14,674 nt of DNA from JBPCRW01 sp050996405. GTDB taxonomy: Bacteria > Acidobacteriota > Blastocatellia > Pyrinomonadales > Pyrinomonadaceae. Below the pieces are notes generated by a model. That model searched no databases. It was not told the DNA's origin and was given only the letters and a program-made list of their open reading frames with translations. Both the position numbers and the translations under genes were made by a program. Below are positions 7,438 through 14,674 of the stretch, in pieces. Within the stretch, counting starts at the first letter, position 1. The number at the start of each line of letters is the position of its first letter. The stretch lies in contig JBPCRW010000142.1 of NCBI GenBank assembly GCA_050996405.1, forward strand, positions 1 to 14,674. Reading direction: 5' to 3'.

Positions 7438-8769
7438 GTGCTATCAGCAGGTTTTAGTAAAGTTTGTATCTCGCCGCCGATTGGCGCGCCGCTCGCCGGA
7501 TTTGCCGCCCGTCAAGGCATGTGCGAAGGCATTCACGATGATTTGTTTTCGCGCGCCTTGGTCATCGAAAAAGACGGAAACGCGGTTGCGTTTGTCAGTC
7601 TTGACGTGCTGGCGGTATCTTCAGAATTTGTCGGGCGCGTCCGCGAGAATATCCGGCGGCGAACCGGAATCAAAAAGGAGGCGGTGATGATTGCCGCGAC
7701 GCACACGCACGCCGGACCCGTTACCGTTAGAACTTTTTTTAATCCCGACGGAATGCTCGATAAAGATTATATGGAGCGGCTTGCAAAAGCCGTCGAAGAC
7801 AGCGTGGCAGAGGCTTTCGACAAAAAATTTCCAGCCCGCGTCGGAGTCGGAAGCGGTTATGTTTCGGGCATCGGCGTTAATCGCCGGACGGAAGATAAGA
7901 AACCGATTGACGAAGAAATCGGAATTATCAAAGTCGAAGATTTAAGCGGAGAAACGCGCGGCGTTTTTATCAATTACGCCTGTCATCCGACGGTTCTCGG
8001 TTCAAACAATCTGCTGGCGACGGGCGATTTCCCGTATTTTACCGTCGAGAAAATCGAGCAATCCGTCGGCGGTTTTGCGATGTTCGTCAACGGCACGCAG
8101 GGCAATATCAGTATGGGACATTCTTCGGAATTGAGTGCCATCGGCATCATCACGCCCGGACGCACGTTTGAACACGCCGAAGAACTCGGAAACAAATTGG
8201 CGGATGCCGCGCTCGCAGCCTTGCCTTCCATCGAAACGGCGGAAAATGCGGCGATTTCCGCCGTCACGATTCCGTTTCCGTTTCCGCTTAAAAAATATCC
8301 GCCGCCGGCGGAAACGGCTCAAGCAATGCAAAAGACGGAAGAATATCTGCAAACTCTGAATGCGAGTAATGAACGTAACGCGGATGAATTGGACAAACTG
8401 CTCCGTGCCAAATCCGCCGCGCTCTATGCTTCAATAGAGAATTTCTACGCCGTCGAAACCGAAAAATTTACCGACCGCGTAATGGAAGTCGAATTACAAG
8501 GCATTCGCGTCGGCGACGCGGTTTTTATCGCCGTTCCCGCCGAAGTTTTTGTCGAAATCGGTTTGCAGTTAAAAAAACGCGCGCCGCAAAAAACCTACAT
8601 CGTCGGCATCGCCAATGGTTATATCGGCTACCTGCCGACCGACGAAGCCTACAAAATCGGCGGCTACGAAGTCGTTTCGGCGCGATGCGCGGAGGAAACG
8701 CACGAGCTTTTGATAGATAAAGCCATCGAACTCGAAAAACAACTGTTCGGAGAAACGATTGCCGCCTGA
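7438..8769 (+). CDS. Neutral/alkaline ceramidase-like amidohydrolase
   Basis: A 443-residue protein matching the N-terminal catalytic domain of neutral ceramidases: AGFSKVCISPPIGAPLAGF near the start, ATHTHAGP (87-94), NYACHPT (179-185), FVNGTQGNIS (216-225), and near the C-terminus IANGYIGYLPTDEAY followed by GGYEV. H91 and H183 are likely zinc ligands by analogy with the Pseudomonas enzyme. It lacks the C-terminal domain of true ceramidases (about 650-700 residues) and has no signal peptide, so it is probably cytoplasmic and acts on a small amide or acylated sugar rather than ceramide. GTG 7438 is chosen because the SD AAAGGAGA (7423-7430) is 7 bases away; a TTG at 7432 would be only 1 base away. 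First gene of a compact string with the dehydrogenase and symporters. Confidence 0.88.
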   Translation: MLSAGFSKVCISPPIGAPLAGFAARQGMCEGIHDDLFSRALVIEKDGNAVAFVSLDVLAVSSEFVGRVRENIRRRTGIKKEAVMIAATHTHAGPVTVRTFFNPDGMLDKDYMERLAKAVEDSVAEAFDKKFPARVGVGSGYVSGIGVNRRTEDKKPIDEEIGIIKVEDLSGETRGVFINYACHPTVLGSNNLLATGDFPYFTVEKIEQSVGGFAMFVNGTQGNISMGHSSELSAIGIITPGRTFEHAEELGNKLADAALAALPSIETAENAAISAVTIPFPFPLKKYPPPAETAQAMQKTEEYLQTLNASNERNADELDKLLRAKSAALYASIENFYAVETEKFTDRVMEVELQGIRVGDAVFIAVPAEVFVEIGLQLKKRAPQKTYIVGIANGYIGYLPTDEAYKIGGYEVVSARCAEETHELLIDKAIELEKQLFGETIAA

Positions 8770-8782
8770 CAAAAGAATATTT

Positions 8783-9835
8783 ATGACGGAAAAAGTAAAA
8801 ATCGGCGTTATCGGCTTAGGCATTATGGGCGAGCAATACACGCGCATTTACAACGTGAATCCGCAGGCGGAAGTAGTCGCCGTCTCAAATCGCAGTCAGC
8901 CGCGTCTTGACGAAATCGGCGATAAATACAACGTCAAAACGCGCTACACGAATTACGAAGATTTGCTTAACGACAAGGCGGTCGAAGCGGTCTGCGTCGC
9001 CACGCCCGATTATGCACATTACGAGCCGGTCAAAGCCGCGCTTGAAGCGGGAAAACACATTTTGTGCGAAAAGCCTTTTACGACCGATTTGACGGAAGCG
9101 GACGAACTTTTGCGATTAAGCCGCAGCCGCCCGCAGCAAAAACTCCAAGTCGCGTTTAATCATCGCTGGCTGTCTTCGTATTATCACGGTTCTGCGGCAA
9201 TCCGGCGCGGCGACATCGGGCGACCAGTCGCGGGTTACGCCCGCAAAAACGACACGATTTGGGTGGCGACCGAGATGATAAATTGGGCGGAAAAAACCAC
9301 GCCGATACATTTTTTGGGGGCGCACGACATTGATTTGATGCGCTGGTTTTTCGGCAGCGAACCCGTAGAAGTTCACGCTTACGGCGCGAAAGGCGTTTTA
9401 CAGGAAAAAGGCGTTGACACCTACGATTTGATTCAGGCGCAAATCAAATTTGAAAGCGGCGCGTTTGCAACCATCGAATCGGCTTGGATTTACCCAAATG
9501 TTTTTCCGACGATTGTTGATTCGTTTGTCGAAGTCGTCGGAAGCGGCGGGCATATACATTTTGACCGCAAGCGCGAGTCAATCGAGATGAGTACGGAAAA
9601 GCAATTTTCGTATCCGAAGGTTTTTTTGACGGCGGAAATTTTCGGCAAACTGCGCGGCGCGTTTGTCGAATGCCTTTCGGATTTCGCGGACGCGATTTTG
9701 CGCGACACCGAGCCGAAAGTAACTGCTTTCGACGGCAGACAGGTAACAGCCGTGCTGGATGCCGTTTCGCGCTCGCTTGCGTCGGGCAAAACGGAAAAAG
9801 TAACGCCGTTTTCGCAGACGCAAAAAACGCAGTAA
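8783..9835 (+). CDS. Gfo/Idh/MocA-family NAD(P)-dependent oxidoreductase
   Basis: A 350-residue cytoplasmic enzyme of standard length. The Rossmann nucleotide-binding motif is GVIGLGIMG (8-16). The family EKP motif is CEKPFTTDL (95-103, K97), and the catalytic-type GAHDID is at 179-184 (H181, D184 expected in substrate binding or catalysis). The C-terminal half is the usual substrate-binding beta-sheet domain. Relatives oxidise or reduce sugars, amino sugars, uronates or inositols, so the substrate cannot be fixed here, though inositol-type dehydrogenases would pair well with the divergent aminotransferase. ATG 8783 starts just before MTEKVKIGVIG and lies 13 bases after the preceding stop. 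An upstream in-frame TTG at 8759 inside the previous gene is less likely. The SD is weak (AAAAGAA). Confidence 0.92.
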   Translation: MTEKVKIGVIGLGIMGEQYTRIYNVNPQAEVVAVSNRSQPRLDEIGDKYNVKTRYTNYEDLLNDKAVEAVCVATPDYAHYEPVKAALEAGKHILCEKPFTTDLTEADELLRLSRSRPQQKLQVAFNHRWLSSYYHGSAAIRRGDIGRPVAGYARKNDTIWVATEMINWAEKTTPIHFLGAHDIDLMRWFFGSEPVEVHAYGAKGVLQEKGVDTYDLIQAQIKFESGAFATIESAWIYPNVFPTIVDSFVEVVGSGGHIHFDRKRESIEMSTEKQFSYPKVFLTAEIFGKLRGAFVECLSDFADAILRDTEPKVTAFDGRQVTAVLDAVSRSLASGKTEKVTPFSQTQKTQ

Positions 9836-9935
9836 CTTTTTGAAAAAATAACTTTCTCCCAAAACGGCTTTTATTGTTATCGAAAAGGAAACATCCGCAA
9901 CGGCGGAAGGGGATTAGTGTCTTTAACGAAAAACG

Positions 9936-11726
9936 ATGCCCGAAGGACTCCATACAGCAGACCATATTATCATCGCCGGATATTTTTTATTGATGACGCT
10001 GATCGGCGTTTATTTCTGGCGAAGAATGAAGCATGTCCGCGATTTTTTCACGGGCGGCAACGCGATTCCCTGGTGGCTTGCCGGAGTTTCATTTTACCTG
10101 ACGGGTTTTAGTGCGTTCACTTTTGTCGCATATTCGGAGATGGCGTATCGTTTCGGATTCGTCGCCATAACGCTGGCATGGAGCGCGGCGGCGGCAATGA
10201 TTATCGGGACGATTTTTCTCGCCGGACGCTGGCGGCGGGCGCGGATTGTCAGTCCGGTCGAGTTTTTAGAAGCGCGTTACGGCAAATATATCAGGCAAAC
10301 TCTCGCATGGCTCGGACTTCCGCTGAAAATCATTGACGACGGTTTGAAGATTTACGCGACGGGCGTTTTCGTCTCCGTCGGTCTTGGCTATGATTTGCAA
10401 ACCAGTATCATTGTTTGCGGCGTGGTAATGCTGCTTTATACGTTTATGGGCGGTCTGTGGGCGGTGGTCGTCACAGATTTCGTGCAATTCATTATTCTGA
10501 CGCTCGGCGTAATCGTGCTGTTTCCGCTGGTTTTTTCGCGGTTCGATTCAGTCAGTGCTTTTACGGCATCACTACCGAATAATTTTCTCGCGCCTGCGGG
10601 CGAGCCGTTTTCTCTCGTCTATGTTTTCGCCTTTTATCTGCTCATCACGCTCAGTTATAACGGCAACTGGGCATTCGCGCAAAAATTTTACAGCGTAAAG
10701 GACGAGCGCGCCGCGCGGAAAGCCGGAATGCTCGCCGCAGCTTTGAAAATCATCGGACCGCCGCTTTTTATTTTGCCCGCGATTGTCGCGCGGAGTCTGA
10801 TGCCCGAATTGATGCAGCCGCCGAATTCGCCGCAATACACTTATGCCGCGCTATCTTTAAAATTTCTGCCTGTCGGCTTAATGGGCTTGATGATTGCCGC
10901 GATGTTTTCCGCCACGATGTCCACCTTAAGCGGCGATTATAACGTGATGGCGAGCGTCATCACCGAAGACATTTACCGCCGTTTATTTGATAAAGAAGCG
11001 AGCCAGAAACGACTCGTCATTGTCGGGCGAGTTGCTACTTTGTTCATCGGAATTTTGACGATTTTAATCGGCATCAGTCTGATTGCCTCCGCCCGCAAAG
11101 GTTTGTTTGAAGTGATGGTGACGGTTTTCGGTCTGTTCGTCGGACCGATGCTGATTCCAATGCTTGCCGGACTTCTGAGCAAAAAAGTAACGTGGCGCGG
11201 CGCGGCGGCAGGAATTGCGGCGGGTTTTGTTTCCGGTTTGGGATTTTTTCTTTACAAAACTTTCGTGCTGGCGAATCAATCGGGAATTGACCCGAATTGG
11301 CTGCGCTACGATTACGAAGCGTTCAGTATTTTAACGAATTTCTGTATCACGATTTTAGCGATGATTTTGACGACCGTTCTGGAAAAGAAAACCGAAGCCG
11401 ACAAAGCGCAGATTGCCGCATTTTTCGTCAAATTGTCAACGCCCGTTGACGCGGAAAAAACGCACGCCAAACAGACAGGCGAAATCTTTTCGCCGTTTAA
11501 AATTATCGGTTGGGTGACAATCGGAACGGGCTTGATGTTAGTTGTAGCGGGCGCAACGCAGCCTTCGGGAATCGGGCAATACATCAATCTCGGCGCGGGT
11601 TTCGCGCTGTGTCTGCTCGGCGCGGGTCTTTACGCTCTGCACCGAAAATTTATGCGCCGCGCCGAATCGGAAAAACGGGAAAAAGCCAAAATTTTAAATG
11701 AAAGGGTCGAAGAAATAATCGGTTGA
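9936..11726 (+). CDS. Sodium/solute symporter, SSS family (first copy)
   Basis: A 596-residue inner-membrane protein with about 14-15 hydrophobic segments. SSS features are the first helix followed by DFFTGGNAIPWWLAG (36-50), the symporter motif MGGLWAVVVTDFVQF (171-185), and the sodium-site region SATMSTLSGDYNVMASVITEDIY (begins 325, T/S at 330-332). Two extra C-terminal helices (about 495-560) follow a charged linker. SSS proteins couple inward sodium flow to uptake of sugars, amino acids or carboxylates. ATG 9936 is the first possible start because a TAA (9924-9926) lies just upstream in frame. However, no SD lies at the proper distance: a purine-rich AAGGGGA (9908-9914) is 21 bases away. 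The last codons run almost into the next gene (4-base gap), so they are co-transcribed. Confidence 0.93.
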   Translation: MPEGLHTADHIIIAGYFLLMTLIGVYFWRRMKHVRDFFTGGNAIPWWLAGVSFYLTGFSAFTFVAYSEMAYRFGFVAITLAWSAAAAMIIGTIFLAGRWRRARIVSPVEFLEARYGKYIRQTLAWLGLPLKIIDDGLKIYATGVFVSVGLGYDLQTSIIVCGVVMLLYTFMGGLWAVVVTDFVQFIILTLGVIVLFPLVFSRFDSVSAFTASLPNNFLAPAGEPFSLVYVFAFYLLITLSYNGNWAFAQKFYSVKDERAARKAGMLAAALKIIGPPLFILPAIVARSLMPELMQPPNSPQYTYAALSLKFLPVGLMGLMIAAMFSATMSTLSGDYNVMASVITEDIYRRLFDKEASQKRLVIVGRVATLFIGILTILIGISLIASARKGLFEVMVTVFGLFVGPMLIPMLAGLLSKKVTWRGAAAGIAAGFVSGLGFFLYKTFVLANQSGIDPNWLRYDYEAFSILTNFCITILAMILTTVLEKKTEADKAQIAAFFVKLSTPVDAEKTHAKQTGEIFSPFKIIGWVTIGTGLMLVVAGATQPSGIGQYINLGAGFALCLLGAGLYALHRKFMRRAESEKREKAKILNERVEEIIG

Positions 11727-11730
11727 GAAA

Positions 11731-12657
11731 ATGAAATTAGCCGCTTACAAAATTAACGAACAATCACGAATCGGACTCGTGCCAAAAAATTTCGAGCGCA
11801 AGATTTTCGACGTTTCGCCTTTCACAAACGGCAATTCCGACACCGTTGATTTGATAAAAAATGCCAATGCTTTATCCAAAATCGAAGAATTAGACCGGAA
11901 AATTTCAAGCGACGAATCTTTGCAAAACGAATTGATTGATTTCTCGGAAATAACTCTTTGTCCGCCGATTGAGCGTCCGGGAAAAATCGTTTGTCTGGCG
12001 GGAAATTACCGGGCGCATATTACCGAAAGTGGTTATATCGCGCCGAAAGAGCAGGCGAATTTTACGCAGCAACTTTTCTTGAAACCTTCGACTTCGCTCG
12101 CGGGCGACGGCGCGGTTATCGAACTCGGCAGGCAAAACGCGCGCGTCGGCTGGGAAACCGAACTTGCCGTCGTGGTCGGTAAAAAAGGCAAAAACATTTC
12201 CGTTGAACACGCCAGCGAATATATTTTCGGCTACACAATTTTGAATGACCTTTCCGAACGCGGGCTTAATTCCCGCATCGAAAACCGCCACAAGCGCGAG
12301 ATGGATGGTTTTTGCGACTGGCTCGCGGGGAAATGGTTTGACGGTTTCGCGCCGTGCGGACCGTGGAGTGTCACAAAAAACGAAATTCCAGACCCGCACG
12401 ATCTGGAAATCAAGTTTTATCTCAACGGCGAACTGCGACAGCAAGGAAACACGCGGGATATGATTTTCAGCATTCCCGAACAAATTGCTTATATTTCTTC
12501 GATTATGACGCTCGAAGCGGGCGATATTATCTCGACGGGAACTCCGGCGGGCGCGGGTTTAGGCGACAAAAAAACTTCGCTCTCCGACGGCGACGAAATT
12601 ATTAGTGAAATCGAAGGAATCGGAACGCTTATGAATAAAGTGAGGTGGACGGATTGA
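11731..12657 (+). CDS. Fumarylacetoacetate hydrolase (FAH)-family enzyme
   Basis: A 308-residue cytoplasmic protein. The C-terminal two-thirds is the FAH fold: IVCLAGNYRAHITES (87-100), LKPSTSLAG (117-125), metal-binding acids in WETELAVVVGK (E142, E144) and YTILNDLSER (D173), then GKWFDGFAPCGPW and STGTPAGAG near the end. Members hydrolyse or decarboxylate 2,4-diketo acids or act on keto-deoxy sugar acids and related compounds, usually with Mg2+ or Mn2+. In this context a late step in sugar-acid breakdown is likely; the exact substrate is unknown. It is wedged between two symporter genes, 4 bases after the first and overlapping the second, which points to tight co-expression. Confidence 0.9.
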   Translation: MKLAAYKINEQSRIGLVPKNFERKIFDVSPFTNGNSDTVDLIKNANALSKIEELDRKISSDESLQNELIDFSEITLCPPIERPGKIVCLAGNYRAHITESGYIAPKEQANFTQQLFLKPSTSLAGDGAVIELGRQNARVGWETELAVVVGKKGKNISVEHASEYIFGYTILNDLSERGLNSRIENRHKREMDGFCDWLAGKWFDGFAPCGPWSVTKNEIPDPHDLEIKFYLNGELRQQGNTRDMIFSIPEQIAYISSIMTLEAGDIISTGTPAGAGLGDKKTSLSDGDEIISEIEGIGTLMNKVRWTD

Positions 12658-14423
12658 GAACTCTCGATTGGGTTGTCGTCGGACTTTATTTTTTGTTTAT
12701 GCTCGTCGTCGGGCTTTATTTCGCGCGGCGGGCAAGCCGCAGCGTGGCGGATTATTTCGTGTCGGGACGCGATATGCCGTGGTGGATTATCGCGCTTTCG
12801 GCAGTGGCGACTTACACTGACGCGGGGCTTGCTCCGGCGGTGACGATGCTCACTTATCAAGGCGTACTTTTGGGCAACGCCGTCTGGTGGATTCCGTATG
12901 TTATCTGGATGCCGATTGGCGCGGTGCTGTGGTCGAAATACTGGCGCAGGCTCGGCACGATTACTTCGGCGGAACTTCTCGGCGTTCGTTACGGCGGACG
13001 TTTCGCGCATCTCTATCGCGGCGTTTACGCCGTGTTTATGAGCATTTTTATTATCGTTCTGATGGGCTATGTTTCGGGTTGGCTCGGCGCGGCACTCGGT
13101 CCGATTCTCGGCTGGCAACCAATTTACTTGATACTTTTCTCGGCAATCGTGACGGCGATTTATACCGTCTCGTCGGGGCTTTCCGGCGTAGCTTACACGG
13201 ACGCGTATCAATTTGGAATTTTTCTTGTCGGCAATATTATTTTAGTTCCGATTGTACTGTTCAGCGTTGGCGGGATGGAGCAGGTTTATCACACGATTGA
13301 AACCGTGCGCGGCGCAAATGCGGAATCATTTTTCAGCGTCTCGTTTCCCGCGCCGGGACTCGACAGTTTGACGATTATGGCTTTCGTTGTGCAAGGACTT
13401 TTCTTTGCCGCTTCGCCAACGGGCGGCGAGGGTTTTACGGCGCAACGTTTTATGGCGGCGCGAAACGAATTTCACGCGCAGGTCGGACAGCTTTTCAACA
13501 CGCTTCTGACGCTGATTGTGCGCGTCGTGCCGTTTATTTTTCTCGGCGTTATCGCCGCCGCGCTGTTTCCGCCGAACAGCATCGCCGAACCGGGCGAAAT
13601 CTGGGCGCGAATCGTCGTCAAATATGCGCCGGTCGGGCTTCTGGGTTTGCTCGTCGCGGGAATTTTCGCGGCATATATGTCAACTATCAGCACACAAATG
13701 AACTGGGGCGCGTCGTATATCGTCAACGATTTTTACAAACCTTTCGTTCGTCCGGGAAAAAGCGAAAAACATTATGTGATGGTCGGACGACTCGGCTCGG
13801 TTTTGATTTTCGCGCTTTCAATCGTTGTCGCCTACTACTTTGTCGAAGGCTTGCGGGCGTGGTTTCTATTTATCAACTCGGTCGTTTTCGCGTTTATACT
13901 GCCGCTCTCGTGGCTCAGATTTTTCTGGTGGCGTTTGAATATCTACGGCGAAGCCGCCGCGCTCGTCATCGGTTTGCCTTTGAGTTATATTGTCTGGTTT
14001 CCGCTCGGTTTTTCCAACGAGCAGATGCATCCGTTCTGGCAGGGATTTCTGCTGTTGTTTGGTTTGGGTTCTGTGACAATCGTGGTCGTTAGTCTTTTAA
14101 CTCCGGCTGAAAAAATCGAAACTTTGCGAGAGTTTTACCGGCGTTGTCGTCCGCCCGGATTCTGGAAACCCGTGGTTGGCGATTTTAACGCGGAAGAGCG
14201 GCGGAAAATCAAGGACGAAACTCTGCGCGATTTGTTTGACTGCGTTTTAGGAATCGCGTTTTGCGCGTCGGCGATTCTGGCGGTCATCAGTCCGTTTGGC
14301 GGGCATTGGCTCGTTTTCGCAATCGCGCTTTTAGTCTGCGCTTTAAGCGGCGGATTGTTTATCGGGCGTTGGGCGAAACGCGGCGTTTTCCGTTCGCTTG
14401 GCGCGTCTGGAAATAATGAATAA
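12645..14423 (+). CDS. Sodium/solute symporter, SSS family (second copy)
   Basis: A 592-residue inner-membrane protein, also SSS: VADYFVSGRDMPWWIIALSA (34-53), the symporter-like SSGLSGVAYTDAYQF (176-190), and the sodium-site region AAYMSTISTQMNWGASYIVNDFY (begins 342). Like the first copy it ends in two extra helices after a charged segment (FNAEERRKIKDETL). By eye the two differ widely and belong to different subfamilies, so this is not a recent duplicate; they may carry different products of one polymer. The start is uncertain: GTG 12645 overlaps the FAH gene by 13 bases, but GAGGTG (12642-12647) would be a well-spaced SD for TTG 12654. That TTG overlaps the FAH stop as TTGA and would imply translational coupling. 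The choice changes only three residues. Confidence 0.92.
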   Translation: MDGLRTLDWVVVGLYFLFMLVVGLYFARRASRSVADYFVSGRDMPWWIIALSAVATYTDAGLAPAVTMLTYQGVLLGNAVWWIPYVIWMPIGAVLWSKYWRRLGTITSAELLGVRYGGRFAHLYRGVYAVFMSIFIIVLMGYVSGWLGAALGPILGWQPIYLILFSAIVTAIYTVSSGLSGVAYTDAYQFGIFLVGNIILVPIVLFSVGGMEQVYHTIETVRGANAESFFSVSFPAPGLDSLTIMAFVVQGLFFAASPTGGEGFTAQRFMAARNEFHAQVGQLFNTLLTLIVRVVPFIFLGVIAAALFPPNSIAEPGEIWARIVVKYAPVGLLGLLVAGIFAAYMSTISTQMNWGASYIVNDFYKPFVRPGKSEKHYVMVGRLGSVLIFALSIVVAYYFVEGLRAWFLFINSVVFAFILPLSWLRFFWWRLNIYGEAAALVIGLPLSYIVWFPLGFSNEQMHPFWQGFLLLFGLGSVTIVVVSLLTPAEKIETLREFYRRCRPPGFWKPVVGDFNAEERRKIKDETLRDLFDCVLGIAFCASAILAVISPFGGHWLVFAIALLVCALSGGLFIGRWAKRGVFRSLGASGNNE

Positions 14424-14442
14424 TAAAGGGAGTTTAGGAAAA

Positions 14443-14674
14443 ATGTGTAGAAAAATTTTTATCATCGGAATAATTTTATTTGCGTTTATTACGGCGGCGG
14501 TCTCGCAAACTGATGTGAAAAACAATCAATCGAAACGCCGCGAGATGCACGCGCTCTGGGCGCATCCGACCGAAGGAGGAAAAACGCCCGCAGAAGTTCG
14601 AGCCTTCGTCGCCAAATGCAAGCGGGCGCATATTGACGTGATCGTGATGAACGTCAAGGACAGCAACGGCGGGC
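14443..14674 (+). CDS. Secreted glycosyl hydrolase-like protein, family-10-like (GHL10/DUF187), 5' part
   Basis: The first 77 codons of a gene that leaves the window. It starts with a signal peptide (MCRKIFIIGIILFAFITAAVSQ, given in pieces: basic MCRK, hydrophobic core 5-20, cleavage near VSQ at 21-22). The mature start has REMHALWAHPTEGGKTPAEV, then FVAKCKRAHIDVIVMNVKDSNGG. This matches the opening beta strand and helix of the family-10-like glycosidases, where one sees R..W.HP...-TPAEV-F...CK.A.I....V.VKD..G. It probably cuts a polysaccharide outside the cytoplasm and supplies the symporters. Start: AAGGGAG (14427-14433 region) and AGGA (14436-14439) precede ATG 14443. An in-frame ATG at 14416 overlapping the symporter stop is less likely because it would bury the SD and lengthen the signal peptide. 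Confidence 0.72.
   Translation, partial: MCRKIFIIGIILFAFITAAVSQTDVKNNQSKRREMHALWAHPTEGGKTPAEVRAFVAKCKRAHIDVIVMNVKDSNGG

Noticed and set aside
9444..9965. Leftward 173-codon open frame
   Set aside because: Opposite the dehydrogenase gene; Arg/Ser/Pro-rich translation typical of an antisense shadow.
11905..12483. Leftward 192-codon open frame
   Set aside because: Fully inside the FAH gene on the opposite strand, which has clear family motifs; no start signal.
12489..13211. Leftward 240-codon open frame
   Set aside because: It lies opposite the FAH and second symporter genes, is rich in Arg and His with low-complexity composition, has no SD and no recognisable fold. It is a shadow of codon bias on the other strand.
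1..14674. CRISPR array, tRNA or rRNA genes, phage or defence genes
   Set aside because: No regularly spaced direct repeats, no cloverleaf or rRNA-like stretch, and no defence or phage gene was seen; the window is a transport and catabolic locus.

Overview
The window looks like part of a chromosome from a moderately GC-rich Gram-negative bacterium, most likely an Acidobacterium of the Blastocatellia/Pyrinomonadaceae type. The main reason is the roughly 1,200-residue Oar-like TonB-dependent receptor with an N-terminal carboxypeptidase-regulatory-like domain and no SusD partner. It sits beside a ceramidase-like hydrolase, a Gfo/Idh/MocA oxidoreductase and SSS symporters, a mix common in that phylum. 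This assignment is an inference from gene content; there is no rRNA or other marker gene here.

Layout. Bases 1-43 are the start of a leftward gene that resembles an IS1182-family transposase, with its own Shine-Dalgarno (SD) sequence and -10 box. Bases 97-411 hold an open frame that may be the remnant of a gene cut by that element. A DegT/StrS-type PLP aminotransferase (422-1630) reads leftward. It is divergent from an RpiR/MurR-type regulator (1837-2712). The regulator has a good sigma-70 promoter and a nested palindrome that covers its ribosome binding site. Rightward from there come the receptor (2850-6440) and a small secreted cysteine-rich protein of unknown function (6498-7319). These two share parts of their mRNA leaders. 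After a strong hairpin comes a tightly packed gene string: ceramidase-like amidohydrolase, Gfo/Idh/MocA dehydrogenase, SSS symporter 1, FAH-family hydrolase/lyase, SSS symporter 2, and the start of a secreted family-10-like glycosyl hydrolase that runs off the right edge.

How it fits together. The content is that of a regulated uptake and catabolic locus for a sugar, amino sugar, cyclitol or acylated derivative. In this model an outer-membrane receptor and secreted glycosidase capture and cut a polymer. Two sodium-coupled symporters then import the products. A cytoplasmic hydrolase, NAD(P)-dependent dehydrogenase and FAH-type enzyme process them, and the divergent aminotransferase may act on a keto-sugar or inosose. 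The RpiR regulator probably senses a phosphosugar. The substrate cannot be read from the sequence. The least explained parts are the cysteine-rich secreted protein tied to the receptor, and the palindrome/hairpin over the regulator's ribosome binding site.
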